From contig OZ022242.1 of NCBI GenBank assembly GCA_963978895.1, forward strand, positions 3,621,745 to 3,685,744: a stretch of 64,000 nucleotides of DNA. The letters are read 5' to 3'. The notes below the pieces were generated by a model that saw only the letters and a list, made by a program, of their open reading frames with translations, searched no databases and was not told the origin of the DNA. The DNA is from Erpobdella octoculata (lineage: Eukaryota > Annelida > Clitellata > Hirudinida > Erpobdellidae). Position 1 is the stretch's first letter, and every line of letters begins with the position of its first letter. The position numbers and the translations under genes are program-made. Positions 43,673-55,000 of this stretch are shown piece by piece.

Positions 43673-45417
43673 TCATATCGGAAGTCCATATGAATTTGGG
43701 TCGTGAATTCTTTCCATCTTGACCGATCGGGAATGAAACAGCTGGGAATTTATTAAAAAAAAATTAATTTACATTCAAAAAATAAAACACAAACAATTTG
43801 AAAGAAGTTTGATGAAATGCTGCTCTTTAATTATTTATAATATATATATAAATTTGTGTACCTTTCGCTGTCCAATAAAAACTTTAAGAAATTCGTCAAC
43901 AGGTATCTTTCCTGAAAATGAGATCAATATGTATAAGTAAATTATAATACCTATGATCTAAATCATATATTTATTTATTATGTTGAAATGCATAAAAATA
44001 TTCATTGTCATAGCTACTTATCATGTTATAACACGCAACACGCAGTATAAGTATTACTATGTTACAATATGTATAAGCTTTACTATGTTACAATATGTAT
44101 AAGCATTACTATTTTATATACGTAAAAGCATTATTACTTTGTTACAATACATTAAAAATTACATTTTTATAATAGTTATAACTATTAGTCATGTTATAAT
44201 ATTATAAATATTTACTCTACTACATAAAACTATTTATTATGCCGTAATGGGTATTATTATAATATTTGGAATATATTTTTACTGAATAGAATATTTACAC
44301 TGAAACTATATTATTACGAAAGTAATTTTCAAGAATAATAAATAAATAAATATGAAATCAAGTTATAAAGCCACCAGTAACAAAGCTTCAGAGCTCCACG
44401 GGATCAAGCATAAATACCCGAATTTCGCTTAACTAAAATTAAAATACTCCTGGGATTGGGCATCGACCAGAGAAAAAAAAAACCAACTTCCGATAAAAGA
44501 CTCCACACACGAGTCAGCTCCGTCTTCCGCCTGCAGAACAGCAGATTTCATTTTGTCGAGCATCGTCTCGCTGTTGAGGATCTTTTTCGATTTTTCGTCG
44601 ATTTCTCTTAACGACGATTCGAGCTTTCCAACAAGCTTTTTTCTTTCGTTGCACTGAAAAAAGATCAAAACTCATATCAACAACAACTGATAAACACATT
44701 CTGATTGCAACTCACATTAACGAAATGCTATTTTGTAGAGAAAATTTCCTAATAGAATTCAAATCACTTTTGTGTATATACGATACAAAAAATATGTGCA
44801 AAAACAAAGCACATGCAATTACAAACTAGTAGACATTAGATTATTTTTTCATATAAAATATTGTTTCAAGTACAATTATAAACCTGAGACCTGATTTCTC
44901 TTAAAATTCAAAAGATTTGAACATTTCGCAGTGGGTGTTAAGGATACAAATTTGTTTCCTGATTAAAATGTCAAAAACATTGGAAGTTTATGCGCTTTTT
45001 CTGACATTTTTGACCATGCAAGATTAAGGAATGGACAAAATTTTGCAAGAAATTGATAGGTTTTAATAATATTTTGTGCTGTGAACCATTCAGAAAAATT
45101 TCAGATCTATGATTGAATAAAAATTTAACTAAACACTGGTTCATGGTTTGCTGTTTGATTCTAACACCAAACCCGAGGGGACATACCACAGTGAATTTAA
45201 AAGAACCAATTTGAAAAGCATATTTTAATAAAAAAAATACCTTTTCATCAAAAGCTGCTTTCTTTTCCTCGAGTTGTTTCTTCAAATCTAAATTGAAACC
45301 TTATAAAGAAAAACAATATTAATTAAAATGGCTGCATGCAATAAAATTATAATAGAGGTAGTTGGTAATTTTTTACTTTCGAAGCTTAAAAATAAATATA
45401 GCATAATAATGATGATA

Positions 45418-45448
<31 letters not shown>

Positions 45449-48400
45449 AAATTATTATGCTATATAAATTTGTAAAATTCCAAAGTAAACAATTAACAAT
45501 TACTTCTATTAAGCTGAAATTATGTCTTGGATGATTTTACGCTATTATACAATCAACCATCAATTAAATATTATTTGATGTTAGCTGAAATAAACTTGAC
45601 CATCTATAATTAATAATTACCCTCAAAAATGTAATTTGCACACACCGTGATCTCACACATAAAAGATAACACACAGCGGAACTAATTTATGCTAATACTA
45701 CCAGCTGATATATAAGCAGGTGCTCTACTCTTTCTGATGGGTCAAAAAAGATTAAAACTGTCTGTGTGTGGCGTGTCGGGGTTATAAAAATCCAAAAGCT
45801 TACATACAATTACAATCTTTAAGCTTTTCTTTAACAGTGCAACATAGAATTTAAAACAAATAAAATACCCATGCTAAGGAAACATTTACACAGCAATTTA
45901 TGTAAAATATTTACACACAATACGAAATGTTCATACAATACCAAAATACACGTGCAGTACAAAACATATGTACGATACAAAACATACGTACAATACAAAA
46001 CATATGTATGATACAAGACATATGTATGATACAAGACATATGTACGATACAAAACATACATACAATACCAAACACAAGTATGATACAAGACATATGTACA
46101 ATACAAAACATGTGTACGATACAAAACATATGTACGATACAAAACATATGTATGATACAAAACATATGTATGATACAAAACATATGTACGATGCAAAACA
46201 TGTGTACGATACAAAACATATGTACGATACAAAACATATGCGTAAAACAAAGCACACATGCAATACAAAACTTATGATCAATACGAAAAAGATAAGCGAT
46301 TAATAAATGATATATAAATAAATTTTAAAAAAAATCTGAAAGATAAAGAACGTACGAGCGAATTCTTCTAAACATTGAGCCATGTTGTCTCTTTTCGACT
46401 GATAACTCTGTATTTGTTTGCCGTGAATGCTCATGACTAGTTCCTCTAATTTGTCCTCTTCGTTTAAGATCTGGAGAGCTTCTTCCGTCCTGTCGGAAAT
46501 TTTTTTAAAAGAAATATTTGAATTACGAAATTGAGAAGAAAAATTCATTTAAATAAATTAGGAGGCTTGCAGTATTTGAAATTCGATCAAAAGACGCAAA
46601 AAATTAATAGATATTCAGTCTGAAAACTATAAGTATTCACTTTAGTTTATCCAGCTCTTGGACGGATGTAATTTCTATTTTGAAGTTCTGCAATAAAAGA
46701 AATAAAAATAAAACAAGAAATTATTACAAATCGAGATGTTTTTGTAACAATTTTTAATATTACTACTTTGATTTTACGGAAGTATAAGAATCGAAAGACT
46801 ACTTTTTGTTGCGAATCTCCGGAAAGTCTTTCGACGGAATCGTTTCGAACCTGCACAGAACCGACCAATCTCTGCGAAGAACAGGCGACAGGTAAGGTTT
46901 GAATCGGCGAGTTATAAAAGGTTGAATACACGGGAGATGTCGAGAGATGAACGTCTCGAAGGTTGAGCAAGGCCTCGTGCGTTCTCGGTAATTTTGCAGG
47001 ATCGTAACTCGAAAAGTCGGTGCGAGGCGACGGTTGCGTCGAAGCGTTTAAATTATTACTCACGAGCGGTGAGTAGTTACTCGGAGGCGGGATTTGCCGA
47101 GACCCGCCAGACGTCATGAAGACGGGATGAGAAGATGACGATGACGTGTACGTCGAAGGTATGCTGTGCGTGAATATAAATTATCTTTTATACAAATCTG
47201 AAAATAAATGCTATGCGTGAATAAAAATTATCTTTTATACAAATCCGAAGATAAATGCTATGCGTGAATATAAATTATCTTTTATACAAATCTGAAAATA
47301 AATAGCGTTTTATAAAAGTATCTGAACATTATTTCTCTTATGAGTATAAATACTAAAAAATGTTGGATTATTTAATTAATCTGCGAATCAATTTTAGGTA
47401 TATTCTGTACAAACAATTCACAATTAGCCCGTTACAAATTGTATTATTATTATTATTATCATCATACCATAAATAAATCATTTCTGGGCTTGAAAACTTT
47501 TCATTGCTTAAATGTCACTTTGATCAAGCAAACAACATCCCAATCACCTTTGAGAACAAAGCTGTGTCTGAGCATGAACTTGACCCAGTTCATCAATTAC
47601 TTCCAGTACGACCCGACCCAGATTTGACTGAACGACAAACTGAATAAAAAAACGTCCAGGAACAAATTTTAATAACACACAAACTTAGGTATTACATCAA
47701 CAATGTAGAAAAATTTGTTAAAACAGCAATTTATGCAGCCCCGTAGATAAAAAAAATTACTTGGAGTACATTTTATATAGCTAAAAAAAAATGAAAAAAG
47801 TAAATAAACAGATCAAAGCTTGCAGATTTAAAATAAAAAAATAAACAATAAATCTCGATAACCAACGTTATTTATCTGCGGACAGTTGACGATACAGAGA
47901 TTATCATCGACCCACGGGTGTCGAATGGGATGAGAAACTTTCGCAGTGAGCCTCTCTTGGGGAAAAAATGCAGGAAACACACTGAAAAATTTAAAAAAAA
48001 TATGAATAAAAACAAAATACATGAAAATAAATTACTAGTAACAATAGTAAAAAGTTAGGACATTTTTAACACCCGTATCATCACGGAAATTGGCATAAAT
48101 GAGTTTAGTTCAATAGCCAGAATATAAATGCATTCCTAGCACTTGTGACATCTTTTATGTTTATTTTTAATAATTGGAAATAAAAAATACAGTAAATTTG
48201 AATAGAATTGTAAAAGAATCTTACAGAATAAGCGAAAATCCTGATAATTCATTAATGGTCACTTGGTACTCGCACTCCTTTCTTATCTCAATAACCCTGA
48301 AAAATACAAGCATAAATAAATTAACAGGGAAAACACTAAGATTCTTTATTGAAATTAAGTTTTTTGTTTCATTTAATTTTTAATTAGCAATTTATTTCTT

Positions 48401-48729
48401 GCAATAATCTTGCTTTTCCGAGTGATTACCATGTAATCATAACATGCGTATTTCCGTACAATCCCTACCTCTATTCCTAAAAACTTAAATATAAAAAAAA
48501 CGTAATTGATATTTGTTACTTTTCATTAGGTTTTAATTTTAACTGTTTTTAACAGCTAATATTAGTTTTAGTAATATTGAATCGTCTCAAATTCAAAACC
48601 ATCAAATAACCTGTACGGTATAGTACGAAGCTGGGCAATTTGTTTTGATCGAATTGTTTGCAACGGAGTTTGTTCAGGAGGAGCAATTGATTTAGAATTA
48701 TAATTAAACCAGCCTCCAAGCAAATCCAT
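43673..48729 (-). CDS. VPS37A: ESCRT-I subunit VPS37, A type (UEV-like plus Mod(r) domain)
   Basis: Part of ESCRT-I on endosomes, where it helps sort ubiquitinated cargo into multivesicular bodies. Exons (minus): 48729-48611, 48296-48225, 47981-47867, 47627-47548, 47163-46803, 46687-46641, 46489-46356, 45287-45241, 44653-44488, 43911-43862, 43741-43673; phases agree, 419 aa (human VPS37A 397). Residues about 35-128 resemble the N-terminal UEV-like domain: FPAFFPQERLTAKVSHPIRH aligns with the human FPQEKP...PIRHH segment, then SNLGRVVLEVIDEL. Residues 129-249 are a Pro/Ser-rich linker. From about 255 to the end lies the Mod(r) coiled-coil with KLEELVMSIHGKQIQSYQSK and the closing IPVDEFLKVFIGQRK, then LFHSRSVKMERI, the family's basic C-terminal signature. 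The UEV domain separates A from B, C and D types. Confidence 0.88.
44654..46355. other. VPS37 introns 7 and 8
   Basis: Two introns flanking the 47-base exon 45287-45241. The upstream one holds an 18-bp minisatellite (45945-46285). A short (AAT)n tract lies near 45413-45440. Confidence 0.75.
45945..46285. repeat. 18-bp minisatellite
   Basis: About nineteen variable copies of CATATGTACGATACAAAA in a VPS37 intron. All six frames are open through it, giving long but meaningless peptides. Confidence 0.93.
47161..47303. repeat. 47-bp tandem triplication across a splice acceptor
   Basis: Units start at 47161, 47208 and 47255, each with ATGCTATGCGTGAATA and TTATCTTTTATACAAATC. The first unit carries the acceptor of the VPS37 exon 47163-46803. 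Confidence 0.9.
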
Positions 48730-49014
48730 GGTCTCGACCACTCTCAATGGAAATTTTAGTGAAATTGACTCAAAGAAAATGTCAAAAAATTACTAAAATT
48801 TATAGCAATAATAATTAATAAAAAATAGAGCCGTTCAACAAGTCTGGGATCTATTCAATTAAAATATCAAAACTTTAAAACGAAAACTTAAACAAAAGTG
48901 AAAACAGTCAGACGTGAAAACATAAACAAAAGATTTGAATAACCAATCGATTAATCGCAGAATGCTAATACGCTAATACCTATGGCAAATAAGAATTTTT
49001 TATTAATTCACAAG

Positions 49015-49640
49015 CTTTAGAGCAAAATCTAGAATAATATAGATTTTGCTCTAAAGTAGCCCACGTCACTCACTCACTCACTGATTCTGTCATGCTTACG
49101 TAATTATCGATGTGCACGTAAGAATTTATTATTACGCGCAGGCGTGTAATAAAAGGTATTATGCAATTGTACCTATATACACTCTCAGTCCTAGAGATAA
49201 ACAAGTAAATTAAAAACGAATTTTTAAAACCCAATGCTTTTATATGTAATTAAAACACAAATTTTGCAATCAATTTTTTTTTATATTACTCTTTTATTTT
49301 ATATTAAAGTCGAAATATCTTAATTATATCGAAATATCGAAATTAATTAAAATTAACTAAATTAATTGACTTATTGTAAAACTAATAATTGAATATTGCA
49401 TTGTCTTCTATTTTGAGCATGTATGCAAAATTTGAAAAAAATCTATCATCAGGAAGTGACTCAAAAATTGATTGCAAGATTTGAAACAGACAGAGAAACA
49501 AACAGACAGACAGAGAAACAGAGACGACGAGTTAATAAAAGCATTGGTAAAAAAAGTGGCGCTGCAATCGAAAAATATTATATAATGAGACTTAACAAAA
49601 TCTCAGAAGCAAGGACCACTTCTTAACGATGGATTCTACA
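49015..49640 (+). mobile_element. Relic of a non-autonomous element with a perfect 17-bp hairpin
   Basis: Perfect 17-bp inverted arms CTTTAGAGCAAAATCTA (49015-49031) and its complement (49040-49056) are followed by TAGCCCACGTCACTCACTCA. Further on come GATTGCAAGATTTGAAACAG and an (ACAGACAGAG)n-like core ending in TTAATAAAAGCATTGG. The core recurs at 8840-9010. Confidence 0.45.
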
Positions 49641-49734
49641 CAATTTTTCATCCTTTGCCATAGCAAATTCAAACAACTTATTAAATAAGACACCTAAATT
49701 TGCTTTGTTGAACTGGACAGCAATACAAAAAACT

Positions 49735-49840
49735 GGGGGGGGGGGCTGATTGAGCTGGGGGGCCCGACCAAAACTGGGAGGGCCTTAACAAAACTGGGGG
49801 GGCCTGGGCCCCCGGTCCCATAGCTGGTTACGGCCCTGAA
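49735..49840. mobile_element. G-run-rich half of a DNA transposon-like repeat
   Basis: Runs of 11, 6 and 7 G separated by short spacers, ending in a form whose reverse complement starts CAGGGCCGTAACCAGCTATG, a typical terminal-repeat start. No matching left end found. Confidence 0.35.
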
Positions 49841-49869
49841 CAAACTAAAAGGACTATCACAGAGGCGCT

Positions 49870-50462
49870 TGCCCATAACTTATCTATTTATCTGGAAAGA
49901 TTTTTTGAATAAAAATGTTTTGAGTCTGGTCTTAAAGTTTGAAATGTTGAGTGTCTCGTCAGTGACTTCATCCGGCAAGCTGTTCCATAGGCATGGCAAA
50001 GCTTCGTGGTCCAAAAGTTCTCAGCCTCGAGCGAGGAATGACGAGTTTGCCCAGTCCACGATTCTCTGTGTTTCACAGTTGATGGAGTGCAGGATTGTCT
50101 GATCTGTGATCCAGCATCTCAGCTAGACATGTTGGTGCAGCACAATGCAGGCATTTGTAGACCAACATACCAAGTTTGTAGTCTATCCTCTGTTTGACAG
50201 TGAACCAGTGCAGGCGATCTCGAATGTCGTTTGTAATCGGATCAAAGTAAAATTTTCGCATTACCAGACGAGCAGCAGCTCGTGCAGTCTGTCATCCGAG
50301 TTGCAGCTCATCAAACCGACAGAGATTCCAACTAGCAGACTATTGCAATAGTCAAACCTGCTGGTGATGAATACATGCACTAGCAATGTGCATGCATTGA
50401 AGGAAAGTGATCGACGAACTGAACGGAACTGACGCAACTGTTTCAGAGCAGTAACCAGTTAT
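49870..50462 (-). mobile_element. Degenerate non-LTR reverse transcriptase, C-terminal part
   Basis: Minus-strand pieces in shifted frames match the end of CR1/Jockey-like reverse transcriptases: LRQFRSVRRSLSF, TSRFDYCNSLLVG, LHWFTVKQRIDYKLGMLVYK with CLHCAAPTCLAEM, then a frame change to AYGTACRMKSLTRH and FKTRLKTFLF. At least one frameshift and one stop show it is dead. A different family from the element at 1-1146. Confidence 0.75.
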
Positions 50463-50469
50463 GGGGTTG

Positions 50470-50840
50470 TTGGAGAAAACCAGGTTCCAATAGGATTCCA
50501 CTTAAATCTAAAAAAATTTATTGAAAAAAAGGTTTAAAACCATTCAGATAGCAGTTTCTCTACTCTCACGCGGGTTCTACCTTCTGCAGCCTTATCTCCA
50601 ATCCAATGGGTGGCGAAGGTTTAGGTTTGGTACAAAATTTTGCACTGAAATCGCACTGAATTGTTTTCTTATATAGCCAGACTAGCTGCCACATTCTCCG
50701 AAAAAGTCGATGAGTGGGTGGGATATCCTACATTGATTCAACCTTAAACAATTCTGGCCTACCAAGGACTTAGGCCTACCCGGCTATGTCCAGTTAGTAA
50801 GGTGGCCCACGCCAATAATTTGATATCCCGCGACATTGAT
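50470..50840 (-). mobile_element. Possible solo LTR
   Basis: On minus it starts TGTCGCGGGATATC, has CTATATAAG (TATA-like) about 175 bases in, and CAATAAATT (polyadenylation-like) near 50515. It directly abuts the LINE relic. The right border and target duplication are not established. Confidence 0.3.
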
Positions 50841-51339
50841 GGCCTATCAAATTTAGATAAAAAAATATATATACAAATAAAAAATCAAAATTTTGTTTAA
50901 CAAACAAACAGTACAGCAAAATGATGAGGGAATAAAACAATTGCAAGATTGCAAGATTGGAAACCGATTTCAAAACAACAAATACATATTTCCACTGGAA
51001 TCAACAAAGTCACTATAACTAGCAGCAGTAGATAGCACTTTGAAAAAAAAGAAGAACGTTAGAGCTGCCCTGCCACAGCAAAAGGAAGCAAGTTCACTTT
51101 TGGCCTAAAATTATTAGATTAATTGTCTGTTTAAATGTGAAAGCAAGACCTTGGTGGAGCAGAGTAGTGACAATAATATGAATAAAATAAACTGAATAAA
51201 AAAAACAACAAGTGATGTTTAATATAAAAAAAGATTAACGAGTAAAGGAAAAAACGAGTTTTTAACACAAACTTCAATTTCAAATACACTTGATTTAGAA
51301 ATACGAAAGATGTTCAAATTTAGTTTGTTTTTTTTTTAA

Positions 51340-51480
51340 TTGAATAATGTATTGTCATCCAATATAAAGCTATGCTGAAAGTTTCAGCTTTCTAGCCAGT
51401 CAAAAAGTTGGTTAAATTTTACTTGCAAGATTTGCGTACAGAGAAAGCCACACACACAGAGATTGTAACCTAAATAAAAG
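51340..51480 (+). mobile_element. Relic of a dispersed element
   Basis: GAAAGTTTCAGCTTTCTAGCC, then TTACTTGCAAGATTTGCGTACAG and AATAAAAGTTTG: the same order as the cores at 49413-49540 and 8840-9010, but more diverged. Confidence 0.3.
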
Positions 51481-52013
51481 TTTGTAAAAATGCTTGTTGT
51501 CAATTATAAACAAAAGCTAAAGTTTTGCTTGTTATGTTTAGAAAAAAAATCATATTCATTCTTTTACTACTTTGATTGAAAAAAATAAGATTTTAACACT
51601 GACTGAACTACTACTTTGCGGGTACATAAATACAGCCTGACAAAAAAATTTAAAAATAAAAACAGTATGTAGCTTTTAAAATTATACTGATAGCTCTTTG
51701 TTATCTGAGTATTACATGTAACAACCATTTCTAAACAACAAATGCTCATTAATATTAATAAAAACATTAAAAACCTTTGAAAAAACTACTGCAACCTTGC
51801 AAAACAACAATATTACTGGTCAAGAACATTACATCGCACTTGGTGAGTCGACAATTAGGCTGCCAGGAACTTTAGTGTTGCTCTAAAAAACTAAAATTGT
51901 ACAATACTTTGACATCAGATCTGATCACAGAAACTAGCAATACTCTACATTCAACATGGGAAGGAATGAAGGCTGGATTTTAATGTCCACATAAATATCT
52001 TCGTACGTCTTTT

Positions 52014-52019
52014 TTTATT
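52014..52019 (-). promoter_or_regulatory. Likely polyadenylation signal of RRM1
   Basis: AATAAA on the minus strand about 31 bases past the stop codon, implying a very short 3' untranslated region if used. Confidence 0.45.
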
Positions 52020-52049
52020 TGCCGCTGTTCGAAGAAGATATGTGTTAAT

Positions 52050-55000
52050 TTAACTACCACACGTGGAACAGTTTGTATCCTTTTCAACAACAGAACAAGT
52101 TGAAGAGCTCGAGACTGTAGAGTTGAACTTAGCACTCTGAACTTTGAGTTTTGACCTGTCGACACTGAATTGAATGGGATTGGCTGCTGGCCTTGTCCTG
52201 AGGTAGTACATGCCAGTTTTGAGTCCCTGGTGGTTTAATGATGACTTCAAGTTTATCTTGCATAAAAAGTAATGTTAAAAAAAAATAATTACTATGATAG
52301 GCACATCCAAATACAAATAATTTAAGTGCTAAAAGTGAGTTCAATGTAACAAAAAAATCCCGTTTCTTAACCTTTTTCCAACCATAAAAATGCATGCTTG
52401 TGAGCTTTGCATAATCTGGTTGCGCTATGTAAATATTCAGCGATTGGCTCTGGTCGATGTAAGGAGCCCTAGCAGCTGCCATGTCTATTATCGTCTTTTG
52501 GGGAATTTCCCAAACCGTCTTGTACAAGCTTTTAATGTGGTCAGGAATAATATCTATATTCTATTAATAGAAACAACGTGAATTATGTGCATGATATATG
52601 ATAATTCTATTTATAGAATAGTAGTAAATACTGCATACACGATATTCCTATCACATTCATGAAATCCCGCCAATTAATCCATCTTAGAAATGCAACGTAT
52701 ATGACACTGTCGAAAACATTAAAAAAAACACATTCAGTGACATTCCTCAAACTGCCAGGTAACATTCTCCAATAAATACAAAAACAGCATTGATACAATG
52801 CAGCAGACACATCTTAAAATATTTAGCAACAAGAAAACAACATCACCTGAACTGATCCGTTATTGGCGATGAGTTGATTTCTCATGCTGTCATTCCACAG
52901 ACCGAGTTCTGTGAGGTCCTTCAACAGGTGATTGTTGACAACCTTTAAAAGTAAATTAAAACAAGCATTCTAAAACAATATGGTTAAATTTTTTTTATTT
53001 TATTACAACCAGCAACTAATAAAACAGAATAAAATTAACAAAATTTTACAAAATTTTATGTTTATTTATGTATAAGATTTATATTAAAAAAACTATTTAA
53101 AAAGAGAATGTACATAAATATTAATTAAGTTATATAACAAAACTAAAAGCAAATGTTACTCAACTGCAAGCTCAAACTACAATAAAAAGACTTGATAGCC
53201 TAAAATCAATAGCATTTTCAACAATTTCATCCCTAAGAAGCTCATGACAATCAAACCAGACAGACTCACTCTCCTTCTCAGCCAACCTGGAATGTTCCAG
53301 AAGAAACTCCTCTGGTGTACATATTAGTCATGTATGGTTCTATGCTTTCGCAGTTGCCTAGGATCTGGGCTGTCGAGGCAGTAGGCATGAGTGCCACGAG
53401 GAGGCTGTTTCTTAGGCCGTACCTGGTCAGAGGTTAAGTCGAGAAAGTTTTTAACTTAATTATTTCAAGCTGAGTTTCCAATATTCATCTGCAAGGACTT
53501 TGGCAAAGTTTGCAGGGTCGCTCAAATCTTTTCTAAATTACACTGTTTGAAATGTATTCAGTCTTGGAGTGAGAATTGTATTCACTATTCAATAATCTGC
53601 TGGATTACAACTTTAATGACTTTTGATCAAGCCCTGGCTGGCTTAACTATATTTTACAATTAACAATTTGTTAAATTATGCCATCTAATATGTAAAACAC
53701 CAATAATAACAGTCAGTATCATAACTACACTCAATCTCATAAGCTACAATCTTCTCATCATAATTTAAACTTTTATAAAACAATTAAGATTGAAATTACT
53801 TCTGAAAACAAAACAAAACTTTCACTTTTTTATTTTCTCCCTCAATCCTGACCAATCATGACGACTCGATGGAGTCACCCCCCACATGTCAGGTTGTAAG
53901 ATCTACAAACAAATAATTATCAACCATTCTCTAAAAAATTACAAATAACTTGTTAACACTAATTTTTAGTACTATTTCACTAATATTTAGTACTATTTCA
54001 CTAATTTTTAGTACTATTTCACTAATTTTTAGTACTATTTCACTAATTTTTAGTACTATTTCACTAATATTTAGTACTATTTCACTAATTTTTAGTACTA
54101 TTTCACTAATTTTTAGTACTATTTCACTAATTTTTAGAACTATTTCACTAATTTTTAGTACTATTTCACTAATATTTAGTACTATTTCACTAATTTTTAG
54201 TACTATTTCACTAATTTTTAGTACTATTTCACTAATTTTTAGTACTATTTCACTAATATTTAGTACTATTTCACTAATTTTTAGTACTATTTCACTAATT
54301 TTTAGTACTATTTCACTAATTTTTAGTACTATTTCACTAATTTTTAGTACTATTTCACTAATTTTTAGTACTATTTCACTAATTTTTAGTACTATTTCAC
54401 TAATTTTTAGTACTATTTCACTAATTTTTAGTACTATTTCACTAATTTTTAGTACTATTTCACTAATTTTTAGTACTATTTCACTAATTTTTAGTACTAT
54501 TTCACTAATTTTTAGTACTATTTCACTAATTTTTAGTACTATTTCACTAATTTTTAGTACTATTTCACTAATTTTTAGTACTATTTCACTAATTTTTAGT
54601 ACTATTTCACTAATTTTTAGAACTATTTCACTAATTTTTAGTACTATTTCACTAATTTTTAGTACTATTTCACTAATTTTTAGTACTATTTCACTAATTT
54701 TTAGTACTATTTCACTAATTTTTAGCTCAAACAAAAACTGCACAGAAGAGAGAGAGGAATGGCGTTTGTTGTCAACTAATGATGTCAATGATGTACAGTA
54801 GAAGCTGTTCAGCGATATGGCGAAAAAGAAGAAGAATTAACTGATAAAAAATAACTAAAGCCATAATCAAACCTATGCTTAAACTTATATGATTCGTCGA
54901 TCTAAATGATTCTAAATCTTACCCCCTTGCTGACTGGAGATCCTTCGTAAGTCTCGTACGGTCCCAACTTCTCAGCTAACTTGCAGCTGGATTTGAGAGC

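Larger units (their letters stand above)
48730..52049. other. Intergenic region between VPS37 and RRM1, full of element relics
   Basis: Contains a hairpin and dispersed-element relic (49015-49640), a G-rich transposon-like end (49735-49840), a degenerate LINE (49870-50462), a possible solo LTR (50470-50840) and another relic at 51340-51480. No host exon seen. Confidence 0.7.

Noticed and set aside
45831..46303. Six overlapping frames of 110-145 codons
   Set aside because: All arise from the 18-bp array, which is stop-free in every frame.
47439..47627. Plus-strand 62-codon frame
   Set aside because: Opposite strand of the VPS37 exon 47627-47548, which is supported by phase and homology.
53931..54801. 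Frames of 285 and 283 codons on opposite strands
   Set aside because: Both are pure translations of the 21-bp minisatellite inside an RRM1 intron; no non-repeat coding sequence.
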